Of a DNA stretch of 64,000 nucleotides, positions 33,340 to 41,413 are shown piece after piece. This DNA comes from an uncultured Nocardioides sp. Its GTDB lineage: Bacteria; Actinomycetota; Actinomycetes; Propionibacteriales; Nocardioidaceae. The stretch lies in contig NZ_CANKZF010000001.1 in NCBI RefSeq assembly GCF_947488515.1, positions 1,612,001 through 1,676,000 on the forward strand, written 5' to 3'. A program made the translations under genes and the position numbers. Position 1 is the first letter of the stretch. Every line of letters begins with the position of its first letter. Under the pieces are notes generated by a model. It had not been told where the DNA came from and did not search any database. It worked only from the letters and a program-made list of their open reading frames with translations.

Positions 33340-33693
33340 CTAGCCCCAGCCGAGCTCGTGGAGGCGCCCGTCGTCGAGCCCGAAGTGGTGCGCGACCTCG
33401 TGGACGACGGTGATGCGCACCTCCTCCTCGAGGTCTTCGACGGTGTCGGCCATGTCGAGCAGCGGGCCGCGGAAGAGCAGGATCCGGTCGGGCAGCATGC
33501 CGGCGTGGTTGGCCGGTCGCTCGGTGAGCGCCAGCCCGTCGTAGAGCCCGAGCAGGTCGGGGTCGTCCGCCGGGGCCTCCGGCTCGACGAGCACGACGAC
33601 GTTGTCCACGAGCCGCGCGAGGTCGTCGGGGAGGCCGTCGAGGGCCCGATCCACCATGGCGTCGAACGCGGCGGGGTCGAGGTCGATCGGCAT
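33340..33693 (-). CDS. Minimal zincin-like metallopeptidase
   Basis: 117-residue protein of the small 'possible Zn-metallopeptidase' family common in actinobacteria. The metal motif is TVVHEVAHHFGLDDGRL (HExxH plus a downstream Asp). MPIDLDPAAFDAMVDRALDGLPDDL is the usual N-terminus. Single domain, no signal peptide. The substrate is unknown. Convergent with crcB2 by 7 bp. Confidence 0.88.
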   Translation of the reverse strand: MPIDLDPAAFDAMVDRALDGLPDDLARLVDNVVVLVEPEAPADDPDLLGLYDGLALTERPANHAGMLPDRILLFRGPLLDMADTVEDLEEEVRITVVHEVAHHFGLDDGRLHELGWG

Positions 33694-33757
33694 GCCACCA
33701 CCCTAGGAGCGCCGTCGAAACGGCCCCGCGTCGTCGTACGGCGCCGAAATGACCGAG

Positions 33758-33781
33758 AGGGTGAGCCTGGTGGCTCACCCT
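33758..33781. terminator. Terminator after tRNA-Glu/tRNA-Asp
   Basis: AGGGTGAGCC-TGGT-GGCTCACCCT, a perfect 10-bp stem followed on the plus strand by TT, and 16 bp downstream of tRNA-Asp on the minus strand. Likely ends the tRNA transcript. Confidence 0.7.
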
Positions 33782-33796
33782 TTCGTGTTCATGCGT

Positions 33797-33873
33797 TGGC
33801 GACCCCGACGGGACTCGAACCCGCGGCCTCCGCCGTGACAGGGCGGCGCGCTAACCAACTGCGCTACGGGGCC
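33797..33873 (-). tRNA. tRNA-Asp (anticodon GTC)
   Basis: 77 nt with encoded CCA. On the minus strand GGCCCCG pairs with CGGGGTC, D arm GCGC..GCGC, anticodon loop CTGTCAC, T-loop TTCGAGT. Same strand as tRNA-Glu 99 bp upstream; probably one transcript. Confidence 0.96.
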
Positions 33874-33972
33874 AGGATGCTGCTGCTTCCCCGGTCGTGC
33901 TGGTGAAGCGGGTGGAACTCTAACCCATGCTCTTCGGTGACACCCAATCGGCGTCGAACGCCGGTCGAGTCG

Positions 33973-34045
33973 CACCCCCAACCGGATTCGAACCGGCGCT
34001 ACCGCCGTGAAAGGGCGGGGTCCTGGGCCGCTAGACGATGGGGGC
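33973..34045 (-). tRNA. tRNA-Glu (anticodon TTC)
   Basis: 73 nt on the minus strand. Acceptor GCCCCCA with TGGGGGT, D-loop region GTCTAGCGGCCCAGGAC, anticodon loop CTTTCAC, T-loop TTCGAAT. CCA not encoded. Confidence 0.95.
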
Positions 34046-34194
34046 CAAGCTCGTCCGGGACGGACCCGATCGAGCAGCGACCAGCATAGGGGCAGCGGCT
34101 GCCGGGCTCCCAAACATTGCCGATCCGCGGCCGGGAGCGACGCGGATCACTGACCGACCAGCGGACAAGTTTTCGCAGACGCCACACGACTTGC

Positions 34195-34212
34195 CAAACG
34201 TTTGACTAATCT
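34195..34212 (+). promoter_or_regulatory. Promoter/operator before the response regulator
   Basis: Palindrome CAAACGTTTG (34195-34204) followed by a -10-like TAATCT (34207-34212), 6 nt before the GTG at 34219. The transcript would be leaderless or nearly so. Confidence 0.4.
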
Positions 34213-34218
34213 TGACTC

Positions 34219-34608
34219 GTGAGCAACGAGCGGCAGCTGCGTTTCCTCGTGGTCGATGACAACGAGGACATCCGCGACGTCTTCTGCCGCCTGGTCGAGC
34301 GGGCCGGTCACGTCGCCTCGACGGCGTACGACGGCCAGGACGCAGTGGACACCTTGGAGCGCGAGCGCTTCGACGTCATGCTGCTCGACCTGACCATGCC
34401 TCGGATGACGGGCGTCGAGGTGGTGCGCTGGCTGCGCGACCGGCCCGACGTGGCGCCTGCGCTGCGCATCGTCGTCATCTCCGCCTGGGCCGGCGAGAAC
34501 CGCGCGGTCCTCCAAGAACTCGGCATCACGACAGTCATGCAGAAGCCGCTGCGCATCCAGCAGCTGACCGACCTGATCGCCGAGACACTGCGCGACCTGG
34601 AGTCCTGA
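34219..34608 (+). CDS. Single-domain response regulator
   Basis: 129-residue receiver domain without an output domain. Acidic pocket VVDDNED (Asp13/14), phosphoacceptor Asp57 in MLLDLTMPRMTG, Ser88 in VVISAWAG and Lys109 in MQKPL are all in place. GTG at 34219 lies 6 nt after a TAATCT -10, so translation may be leaderless. With the histidine kinase 1.3 kb downstream on the same strand it probably forms a two-component pair, and it signals by protein contact rather than DNA binding. The tiny ORF and P450 lie between them. Confidence 0.92.
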   Translation: MSNERQLRFLVVDDNEDIRDVFCRLVERAGHVASTAYDGQDAVDTLERERFDVMLLDLTMPRMTGVEVVRWLRDRPDVAPALRIVVISAWAGENRAVLQELGITTVMQKPLRIQQLTDLIAETLRDLES

Positions 34609-34705
34609 CCCCGACCCCTGTCATCACCACGGGAGACGAGCTCCGCGTAGTGCCCCTGCACGCCGACCCCGGCGTGCACCGTCCACCCCACCCTGGAGAA
34701 ACAAC

Positions 34706-34792
34706 ATGATGAACCGCATCCGCACCGCCATCGAGCGCAAGCGCACCGTCAGCCAGATGCCGTACGCCTGGCGTCCGGCCCCCCCGCGCTGA
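34706..34792 (+). CDS. 28-residue peptide ORF, candidate precursor peptide
   Basis: Too short for ordinary gene calling. It encodes a basic peptide starting MMNRIRTAIERKRTVSQ and ending MPYAWRPAPPR. It has a good ribosome site (GGAG, 7 nt before ATG 34706) and is followed after 35 bp by a P450. The basic amphipathic N-terminal half looks like a leader; the C-terminal Pro/aromatic segment with Tyr-Ala-Trp would be the core. P450-modified peptides of actinobacteria (biarylitides and relatives) use short Tyr-x-(His/Trp) motifs cross-linked by a neighbouring P450. A chance ORF cannot be excluded. Confidence 0.6.
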   Translation: MMNRIRTAIERKRTVSQMPYAWRPAPPR

Positions 34793-34827
34793 CACCTTCG
34801 GCGTACGACAGAAGTGACCACGCCACA

Positions 34828-35949
34828 GTGAGTCACATGGACAGCGTCGAGTCGGCCGGTGGCCAGCTCGGCGCTGTCCTTTCTGCCCCGCGCGAGGGTG
34901 CAGCCGCGCTCGCGCCCGGCGGACCGTGGCTCGCCACGAGCCTCGAGCAGGCCCGACAGGTGCTCACCGACACCGCGTCCTTCGACTTCCCCGGCAACGT
35001 CAACCGCACCGGGGACCTGTCCGAGAGTCGGGGTGACACCCGCTCGGGCCACACGCTCTTCACACCAGTCGGCCCCGAGCACGTGGCTCGCGGTGTCGCG
35101 ACCTTCGAACGCGAGTGGACCACCAGCCTGGCCGAGCACCAACGATCGCGCCGCGATGAGCCGTACGACGCCATGCTCCTGCTCCGGCGTCCCGTCGCTC
35201 GCTCGACCACGACCGCCGTCCTCCCCGCTGCGGGTGACGACGTCCGCGACCGCGTCGCCGACCACGTCCTGGCATGGATCGACGCGCTAGCCCCGGTCAT
35301 CGCCGCCCGTCGGCGGCCGTGGCGGTGGGGCCGCGTCCGTCGCACGGAGCAAGCCACCCGCGTCGCTCTCGAGGACTCTCTCGCCGACGCACTCGTCGCG
35401 GATCCGACCGTCGATCTGTCCCCGCAGCAGGCGGCGACCATGCTCGCGGCCGGGATCCAGGTCCCCATCGCCGCCGGGGCGTTCCTCCTGGCATGGCTCG
35501 CCCAGGAAGCTCGCGCCGTCGAGCCGACCAGCGCCGTGTGGGAGACGCTGCGCCTCACCCCGCCCACCTGGCTCACCGCTCGCGTCACGACACGCGAGGT
35601 GGACCTCGGGGGGACGACGGTCCCGAAGGGTCGGGTCGTCTTCGTCAGCCCCCTGCTGCTGGGCCGGCTGGCCGACCTGGTCCCTGGCGATCGCGGCGGA
35701 CTGGACCAGTTCGACGCTGGGAGGTGGCAGGCCGGAGCCCGCCGGCCGGGCGCGTGGCTGCCGTTCGGCGCGGGCCCCCACGCCTGCCCCGGACGCAACC
35801 TCGGCATGGGGATCCTCGTCTCGCTGGCGACATGGGGGGCGCGACACGAATTGCGGTTGAGCGAGGATGTAGGCATCGACCAGAGTCGGGGCATCTCTCC
35901 AGAGCCCTGCAGGTTCACCGCAACAGTCCGATCGGAGCCGTCCGCGTGA
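34828..35949 (+). CDS. Cytochrome P450, atypical I-helix
   Basis: 373-residue soluble P450, a little short for bacterial members (about 400). The ExxR motif is WETLRLTPP (Glu239, Arg242), and the haem loop is FGAGPHACPGRNLG with Cys320 as thiolate ligand. The I-helix, where most P450s have (A/G)Gx(D/E)T, reads AGIQV at 208-212, so both the acidic residue and the threonine are missing. Start uncertain: GTG 34828 or ATG 34837. Its TGA overlaps the GTG of the histidine kinase (GTGA), a rare pairing. No ferredoxin gene is adjacent. Confidence 0.88.
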   Translation: MSHMDSVESAGGQLGAVLSAPREGAAALAPGGPWLATSLEQARQVLTDTASFDFPGNVNRTGDLSESRGDTRSGHTLFTPVGPEHVARGVATFEREWTTSLAEHQRSRRDEPYDAMLLLRRPVARSTTTAVLPAAGDDVRDRVADHVLAWIDALAPVIAARRRPWRWGRVRRTEQATRVALEDSLADALVADPTVDLSPQQAATMLAAGIQVPIAAGAFLLAWLAQEARAVEPTSAVWETLRLTPPTWLTARVTTREVDLGGTTVPKGRVVFVSPLLLGRLADLVPGDRGGLDQFDAGRWQAGARRPGAWLPFGAGPHACPGRNLGMGILVSLATWGARHELRLSEDVGIDQSRGISPEPCRFTATVRSEPSA

Positions 35950-37280
35950 CCGAGCACCCCGTCCTCCAGGACACGTCTGCTCCAGCGGCGACGTCGCCGG
36001 CGGCAGCGGAGCTCGCGAGATCGATCACCTCAGGTGAGACGAGTGTCGCCGAGTCGATAGACCTCGCATCCAAGCACTTGCTCACCTACGGCCGAGTCGA
36101 GGTGATCGTCTCGGTGCTCACCCGATTCAGACCTGAGGACACCCAGGGCTGGAAGGAGCTCGGAGGCCGTGCCTGGATCCGAGAATGGTCCGCGCCTGAC
36201 ACGACCCTGTCGGTGCTTCCACCGCCTGACGCCGGGCCCGAGGCGGCCCTCAGCATGCCGTGGATGTCGCGTCACGCTCGCGCCGGCGAGCTTGTCGTCA
36301 TCCTCGACCGCGACCGCCTCCCGGATGAGGCAGCGCAGGACCGGTCCGAGCTGCTGCGCACTGGTATCAGCAGCCTCGCGGCATCGGCATTCACGTCCAA
36401 GAGCGACATGTACGGCAGCCTGTCCGCCGCGAGCGGCACGGCCGGGGAGTGGCCGGCCGAGCTCGTTGCGGACTTCAAGCTGCTGAACGCCGTGATCGTT
36501 GCCCGCCTCACCCTCGAGCAGTCCCGCCGCTCGCTGGCCGAGGCCATCGAGGCGGGCGCGGAGGCGCAGATGGCCACCCAGCAGCTCTTCGGCGCGGTGG
36601 GGCACGAGCTGCGAACGCCGCTCTCCGCGATCCTCGGCTACACCGAGGGCCTGCTCGACGACGCCGAGCACGGGACCGCCGACGACGTCACGACCGGCAT
36701 GAAGCGGGACGGGCCGGTCATCGTGCGCTCCTGCGAGCGGCTCCTCACCATCGTCGACAGCCTCCTCGGCGCGGGTCGCGCCATGTCGTCCGACGACCAG
36801 CAGCAGGAGATCTCGCTGGCCGACGCGGTCGCCGACGTCATCCACTGGCACCGCACCCCCGCGCGCACCGCGGGCGTCGACATGCAGGCCGTGGTCGATC
36901 CGTCCCTGGCGGCGTGGGGGCACCCCTCGGCCGTCCGCCAGGTCCTCGCCAACCTCCTGGGCAACGCGATCGCCCACCACCGCCCCACCGGCGGCTCCGT
37001 GCACCTCACCGCCGAGGCGCTGGTGGGCGAGAGCGCGAAGCCGATGGTGCGCATCGTGGTCCGCGACGACGGCCCGGGGCTCACGCCCGAGCAGCTCCAG
37101 CACGCCTTCGAGCCGTTCGTCCGCTTCGCCGCACCGACCACGCAGGGCAGCGGGCTCGGCCTGTCGCTGTCGCGCACCATCGCCGAGCGCGAGGGCGGAG
37201 CGGTCCGCGGCGAGTCGACGCCGGGCACCGGTTCGTCGTTCTGGCTCGAGCTCCCCGCCTACGTCCCACGGAGCGACTGA
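35946..37280 (+). CDS. Soluble sensor histidine kinase
   Basis: 444-residue kinase without membrane helices. Residues ~15-200 are a GAF/DICT-like sensor region (AESIDLASKHLLTYGRVEVIV, LLRTGISSLAASAF), followed by the H-box GHELRTPLSAILGY with His220. The ATP domain has NLLGNAIAHH (N), DDGPG (G1) and GSGLGLSLS (G2). GTG start at 35946, coupled to the P450 stop. With the single-domain regulator at 34219 it forms a likely pair; the sensed ligand may be the P450 product or its substrate. Confidence 0.92.
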   Translation: MTEHPVLQDTSAPAATSPAAAELARSITSGETSVAESIDLASKHLLTYGRVEVIVSVLTRFRPEDTQGWKELGGRAWIREWSAPDTTLSVLPPPDAGPEAALSMPWMSRHARAGELVVILDRDRLPDEAAQDRSELLRTGISSLAASAFTSKSDMYGSLSAASGTAGEWPAELVADFKLLNAVIVARLTLEQSRRSLAEAIEAGAEAQMATQQLFGAVGHELRTPLSAILGYTEGLLDDAEHGTADDVTTGMKRDGPVIVRSCERLLTIVDSLLGAGRAMSSDDQQQEISLADAVADVIHWHRTPARTAGVDMQAVVDPSLAAWGHPSAVRQVLANLLGNAIAHHRPTGGSVHLTAEALVGESAKPMVRIVVRDDGPGLTPEQLQHAFEPFVRFAAPTTQGSGLGLSLSRTIAEREGGAVRGESTPGTGSSFWLELPAYVPRSD

Positions 37281-37327
37281 GCCGATTGCCGTCCGCCCAC
37301 GGGGCTCATGTATTCTCGTCCCCGCTT

Positions 37328-37401
37328 GGGCAGGTAGCTCAGTTGGTACGAGCGATCGCCTGAAAAGTGATAGGTCGGCGGTTCGACCCCGCCCCTGCCC
37401 A
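37328..37401 (+). tRNA. tRNA-Phe (anticodon GAA)
   Basis: 74 nt. Acceptor GGGCAGG with CCTGCCC, D arm GCTC-AGTTGGTAC-GAGC as usual for Phe, anticodon loop CTGAAAA, T arm GGCGG-TTCGACC-CCGCC. CCA not encoded. It follows the kinase by 47 bp. Confidence 0.95.
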
Positions 37402-37407
37402 CAAGCA

Positions 37408-37446
37408 CAGAAGGGCCCCGGTCACGTCCCGACCGGGGCCCTTCTG
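37408..37446 (+). terminator. Terminator of tRNA-Phe
   Basis: CAGAAGGGCCCCGGTC pairs perfectly with GACCGGGGCCCTTCTG (16 bp, 7-nt loop), 6 nt after the tRNA. Confidence 0.85.
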
Positions 37447-37527
37447 CGTGCCCGTGCCGCGTGACCTGGCACCTGCCCGTGCGGTCTGGTCCGGACGGAC
37501 GGATCTGCGCCCGAGGCCTACGGTGGC

Positions 37528-38325
37528 GTGGTGCCCCACGTCGAGGAAGGCACGTTCGGCAACGGAGTGCCCTACCTGAGGACCGGCCGCGGGCCGGTGC
37601 TCCTGGTGGCGGCCGGGCTCACGACCGAGCACACCACCCCGAAGGGGGCCGCCCGACGGGCGTCGCTCACCTGGGCGGCGCCGTTCGCGGACCACTTCAC
37701 CGTCTACCTGGTCAACCGGCGCCCGGGTCTGCCCGTCGGGACGTCCATGTCCGACCTGGCCGCGGACTACGCATCGGTCATCGAGGACGACCTCGGCGAG
37801 CCGGTCCTCCTCCACGGGACCTCGACCGGCGGGTCGGTCGCCCTCCAGCTCGCGGTGGACCGGCCCGCGCTCGTACGCCGACTCGTGGTCGCCGCCGCCG
37901 CGTGCCGGCTCTCGCCCCGGGGGAGGTCGGTGATGGCAGACGTGGCACGGCTGACCGAGGTCGGTGACACACGCGCCGCGACCGCCGCCATGGTGGCCGC
38001 CGGCACGCCTCCCCGGCTGCGCCTCCTGACCCGCCCGGCCGGTTGGGTGATGGGGCAGTTCACTGCCAAGGACCAGCGCGACATGCTCGTCGTCATCGCC
38101 GCCGAGGACGTCTTCGACACCGAGCCGCACCTCGACCGGGTCACGGCGCCGACCCTGGTGCTGGGCGGGACGGCCGACGGCTTCTACACCCGCGACCTCT
38201 TCGAACGGACCGCCGCAGGCATCCCGCGAGGACGGGCGGTCGTCTGGGAGGGCAGGTCGCACATCGGGGTGGCGGGCGGAAAGGTCGCGGCCGCGGTGGG
38301 ACTGGGCTACCTGCTGGCGGAGTGA
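37528..38325 (+). CDS. Alpha/beta hydrolase
   Basis: 265-residue alpha/beta-hydrolase fold. The nucleophile elbow is LHGTSTGGSVALQLAVD (Ser in GTSTGG), the acid is probably in VLGGTADGF and the His in EGRSHIGVAGG. PVLLVAAGLTTEH is the first conserved strand. Two adjacent GTG codons (37528, 37531) could start it. Cytoplasmic; the substrate is unknown. Followed after 19 bp by another same-strand gene. Confidence 0.85.
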   Translation: MVPHVEEGTFGNGVPYLRTGRGPVLLVAAGLTTEHTTPKGAARRASLTWAAPFADHFTVYLVNRRPGLPVGTSMSDLAADYASVIEDDLGEPVLLHGTSTGGSVALQLAVDRPALVRRLVVAAAACRLSPRGRSVMADVARLTEVGDTRAATAAMVAAGTPPRLRLLTRPAGWVMGQFTAKDQRDMLVVIAAEDVFDTEPHLDRVTAPTLVLGGTADGFYTRDLFERTAAGIPRGRAVVWEGRSHIGVAGGKVAAAVGLGYLLAE

Positions 38326-38344
38326 GTTCCGGCAGGATGGGCCG

Positions 38345-39679
38345 GTGCTCCCCCGCCTCGAGATCGCCCGCCGGCTGCGCCCGGTCGACCTGGTCGCACC
38401 CGGTTCCGTGCAGGTCGACACCGAGCAGGCGGGCGAGGTCGCGATGCCGGCCGTGGCGCCGTACGTCGCAGCGACCACGACCGGTCTCGACGGTCCGGTG
38501 GCGCTGCGCCTCGGCGAGCACCGCTTCGCGGCGTCCCTGACCGACGGATCGGTGTCCCTCGACGTCCCCGGCGCCGGGACGCTCCGGAGCCGCCGCTTCC
38601 ACCGCGCCGAGGAGCCCACCGGCCTCGGCGTGAGCCTGACCGGCACCCACGTGACGGCCTGGAGCCGCGAGTCGGCCGGGTGGGTCGCCCGAGCCCGGCA
38701 CGACCTGCGGGAGGTCGCGAGCGGCACCGGCCCGCAGGTCGACACCCGCGACGAGGACGCCCTGGCGGGGATGCGGGTCGAGCTCCCCGTCGGCGGCGGC
38801 ACTGCCGGAGGGTTCGGCCAGCTGGGCCTGCGCGACACCCGCTTCGTCACCGGCGAGGACGGCCGCCCGGTCCGCGACGACCGCGCGCTGTGGCTGACGG
38901 CGACGTCGGCGGGTCCCGGGTTCTTCGACACCGCCCACACCAGCCTCTGGCGCTTCGACCCCGACGCCCTCGAGGTCACGCACTCCGCCGACCTGTTCTT
39001 CCGCAGGCCCGACCGGCCGGGGGTCTTCGGCGACCACGCCACCCACCTCGTCCGCACCGACGGCGGCTGGCTGGTGGCGACCAGCACGTGGGGCGACTTC
39101 GAGGCGCCGACGACCCGGGCGGGTCGGCGTACGCCGGCGGGGTTGCGGGTCACCCTCGCCGAGTCGGGCGACGACCTCCTGCGGGGAGCGCACGTCCTCG
39201 ACACCCGCGAGCTCCCGCTGCCCGTCGACGGGCTTGACTCGATCGCCACGTGGGATCCCCACCTCGTGCGGCGCGACGGCGAGTGGCTGGTCGGCTTCGT
39301 GAGCGCGCGCCGGTTCTTCGACTTCCACCCGGCCGTCGCCGCCGGACCGATGCTCGACGACCTGCGACTGCTGGGCGCGGCGAGCGACCGTACGTCGACC
39401 GAGGGCACGACGCTCGTCGAGGTCGACGGCCGGATAGCGGTCCTGGCGAGCGACGGACGCGACTCCCGACGCGGCCAGCGCGCCCGCTTCCCGGCGTACG
39501 ACCTCGCGATGACCGAGACGGGGACGCTGGACGCGCCCTACCCGACCAACCTGCCGTGGCCCACGGTCGCCGAGGTGGACGGCCGGTGGCTGATGGTCAC
39601 CTTCAACGGCCGCGCCGCGGGCGGCAAGCTGCTCGGCTACGGCACCCACGGCGACCTCGTGGTGATGCGGTCGCAGTGA
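38345..39679 (+). CDS. Hypothetical protein, possibly a beta-propeller
   Basis: 444-residue protein with about five repeated strand-rich blocks (for example [58 protein letters not shown]), a pattern that suggests a five-bladed propeller such as in GH43-like proteins. No acidic triad of a glycoside hydrolase can be placed with confidence, and there is no signal peptide. Not recognised further. Confidence 0.65.
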   Translation: MLPRLEIARRLRPVDLVAPGSVQVDTEQAGEVAMPAVAPYVAATTTGLDGPVALRLGEHRFAASLTDGSVSLDVPGAGTLRSRRFHRAEEPTGLGVSLTGTHVTAWSRESAGWVARARHDLREVASGTGPQVDTRDEDALAGMRVELPVGGGTAGGFGQLGLRDTRFVTGEDGRPVRDDRALWLTATSAGPGFFDTAHTSLWRFDPDALEVTHSADLFFRRPDRPGVFGDHATHLVRTDGGWLVATSTWGDFEAPTTRAGRRTPAGLRVTLAESGDDLLRGAHVLDTRELPLPVDGLDSIATWDPHLVRRDGEWLVGFVSARRFFDFHPAVAAGPMLDDLRLLGAASDRTSTEGTTLVEVDGRIAVLASDGRDSRRGQRARFPAYDLAMTETGTLDAPYPTNLPWPTVAEVDGRWLMVTFNGRAAGGKLLGYGTHGDLVVMRSQ

Positions 39680-39791
39680 TGCGGTCCGGACGTTCTCGTC
39701 GGACTATTCTGGAGGTGACGGCGGTCACCACCCCTCGACCGCGCTGAACAGGTCCGCACACCCCGCGGCCGCACCCACCAGAAAAGGACCC

Positions 39792-40889
39792 ATGAGCATG
39801 TCTGGAGTACCCAGTTCCGGCGTCGACGTCTTCGAGCTCGGCAGCGAGCACGAGCAGGTCGTCTTCTGCAACGATCGCGCGACCGGCCTGCGGGCCATCA
39901 TCGCCATCCACTCCACTGCACTGGGTCCGGCCCTCGGCGGGACGCGGTTCTACCCCTACGCCAGCACCGACGACGCCATCGTCGACGTCCTCAACCTCTC
40001 GCGCGGGATGTCCTACAAGAACGCGCTCGCCGGCCTCGACCTGGGCGGCGGCAAGGCCGTCATCATCGGCGACCCGGCCGAGCTGAAGACCGAGGCCCTG
40101 CTGCGCGCCTACGGCCGCTTCGTGCAGTCCCTCGACGGGCGCTACTTCACCGCCTGCGACGTGGGCACGTTCAGCGAGGACATGGACCACATCGCCCGCG
40201 AGTGCGACTTCGTCACCGGCCGCACGGTCGCCCACGGTGGCGCGGGTGACAGCTCGGTGCTGACGGCCTTCGGCACCTTCCAGGGCATGCGCGCCGCCGC
40301 CGAGCAGGCGTGGGGCGAGCCCACCCTCGCCGGACGCACCGTCGGTGTCGCCGGCGTCGGCAAGGTCGGCCGCCACCTGGTCCGCCACCTGATCGAGGAC
40401 GGCGCCACCGTCGTCGTCACCGACGTCCACGGGCCGTCGGTCGAGGCGATCCGCGAGCAGTTCCCGCAGGTCACCGCGGTCGCCACGACCGAGGAGCTCG
40501 TCGCGAGCGAGATCGACGTCTACGCCCCGTGCGCCATGGGCGGCGCGATCAGCGACGAGGTGCTCGACGTGCTGCGCGCCACGATCATCTGCGGCGCGGC
40601 CAACAACCAGCTCGCACACCCCGGCATCGAGAAGCAGATCGAGGAGCGCGGCGTCCTCTACGCCCCCGACTACTGCGTGAACTCCGGCGGCGTCATCCAG
40701 GTCGCCGACGAGCTCGAGGGCTTCTCCTTCGAGCGCGCGCAGCAGCGCGCGACCGGCATCTTCGAGACGACCCGCCGGGTGTTCGAGCTCGCGAAGGCCG
40801 ACGGGGTCACCACGGCCGAGGCCGCCGACCGCCTCGCCGAGCGTCGCATGCGCGAGGTCGGCCGCCTGCGCGGCATCCACCTCGCCTGA
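39792..40889 (+). CDS. vdh: Valine/leucine dehydrogenase
   Basis: 365-residue NAD-dependent amino-acid dehydrogenase (Glu/Leu/Phe/Val family) that deaminates branched-chain amino acids. Catalytic Lys region [19 protein letters not shown], Rossmann [13 protein letters not shown], and the substrate-domain GGTRFYPY and CGAANNQLA segments. ATG at 39792 with AAGGA about 5 nt upstream. In Streptomyces vdh is near purM/purF, DUF3073 and bldC; the same neighbourhood occurs here, but bldC is absent. Confidence 0.93.
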   Translation: MSMSGVPSSGVDVFELGSEHEQVVFCNDRATGLRAIIAIHSTALGPALGGTRFYPYASTDDAIVDVLNLSRGMSYKNALAGLDLGGGKAVIIGDPAELKTEALLRAYGRFVQSLDGRYFTACDVGTFSEDMDHIARECDFVTGRTVAHGGAGDSSVLTAFGTFQGMRAAAEQAWGEPTLAGRTVGVAGVGKVGRHLVRHLIEDGATVVVTDVHGPSVEAIREQFPQVTAVATTEELVASEIDVYAPCAMGGAISDEVLDVLRATIICGAANNQLAHPGIEKQIEERGVLYAPDYCVNSGGVIQVADELEGFSFERAQQRATGIFETTRRVFELAKADGVTTAEAADRLAERRMREVGRLRGIHLA

Positions 40890-41067
40890 CCGGGCACTTC
40901 CTCGCGTACCAGCACGCCGACCGGGCGGTTCCTCGCGCAACCAGCGCAGGAACCGCCCGGTCGCTGCGTCGTAGCGCGAGGAACTACCCGATCACCTGAA
41001 CTGCACCAGGGCGTGCTTCGTACGCCTCACCACCCGGTCGCCCGGGTGGGGTGATCAGGTGCGATCA
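40890..41067. repeat. Nested palindromic elements between vdh and DUF3073 gene
   Basis: Outer arms CGGGCACTTCCTCGCG / CGCGAGGAACTACCCG (40890-40990) enclose an inner pair GACCGGGCGGTTCCT / AGGAACCGCCCGGTC (40919-40962). A second element at 40990-41065 has ATCACCTGA / TCAGGTG arms around CACCCGG-tcgc-CCGGGTG. They serve as convergent terminators but are far larger than needed. Confidence 0.65.
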
Positions 41068-41068
41068 G

Positions 41069-41257
41069 TCAGTCTGCGCGACGACGCGGGTCGGCATAGT
41101 CCGACCACTCGTCGCCATCGGTATCGACCTCACTGGTGGGGTGAGTGTCTTCTCCGTGCAGCTCCTTCGCCAACGCGCCGAAGTCCGTCTCGTGAGTCCG
41201 GTACTTCAGGTCGCGGGCAACCTTCGTCTGCTTCGCCTTCGCTCGGCCGCGCCCCAT
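41069..41257 (-). CDS. DUF3073 protein
   Basis: 62-residue basic-then-acidic protein of the actinobacterial DUF3073 family; the N-terminus MGRGRAKAKQTKVARDLKY is diagnostic. Function unknown. The ATG at 41257 is chosen by family length. It follows purM on the same strand, as in other actinobacteria. Confidence 0.93.
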   Translation of the reverse strand: MGRGRAKAKQTKVARDLKYRTHETDFGALAKELHGEDTHPTSEVDTDGDEWSDYADPRRRAD

Positions 41258-41413
41258 AGGGTCGACCCCCTCGCACACTTGGCCGGGGCTGTCGGGGAGC
41301 CTCCCGACGCGCCCGGTCTGATCGGTTACATATCGTGGGGACAACGCTACCTGAGCGGTGGGTGTTCCCGCACACCAAGACCGGGCATTTCGTGCTCGAA
41401 GTGCCGAATCTCA

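Noticed and set aside
33340..33700. Fluoride riboswitch near the crcB genes
   Set aside because: The region upstream of crcB1 is coding, and no crcB-type motif is visible.
39684..39704. CCGGACGTTCTCG just before vdh, resembling the array repeat
   Set aside because: A 13-nt match alone, without the GGCAGAT part; chance is likely at this GC content.
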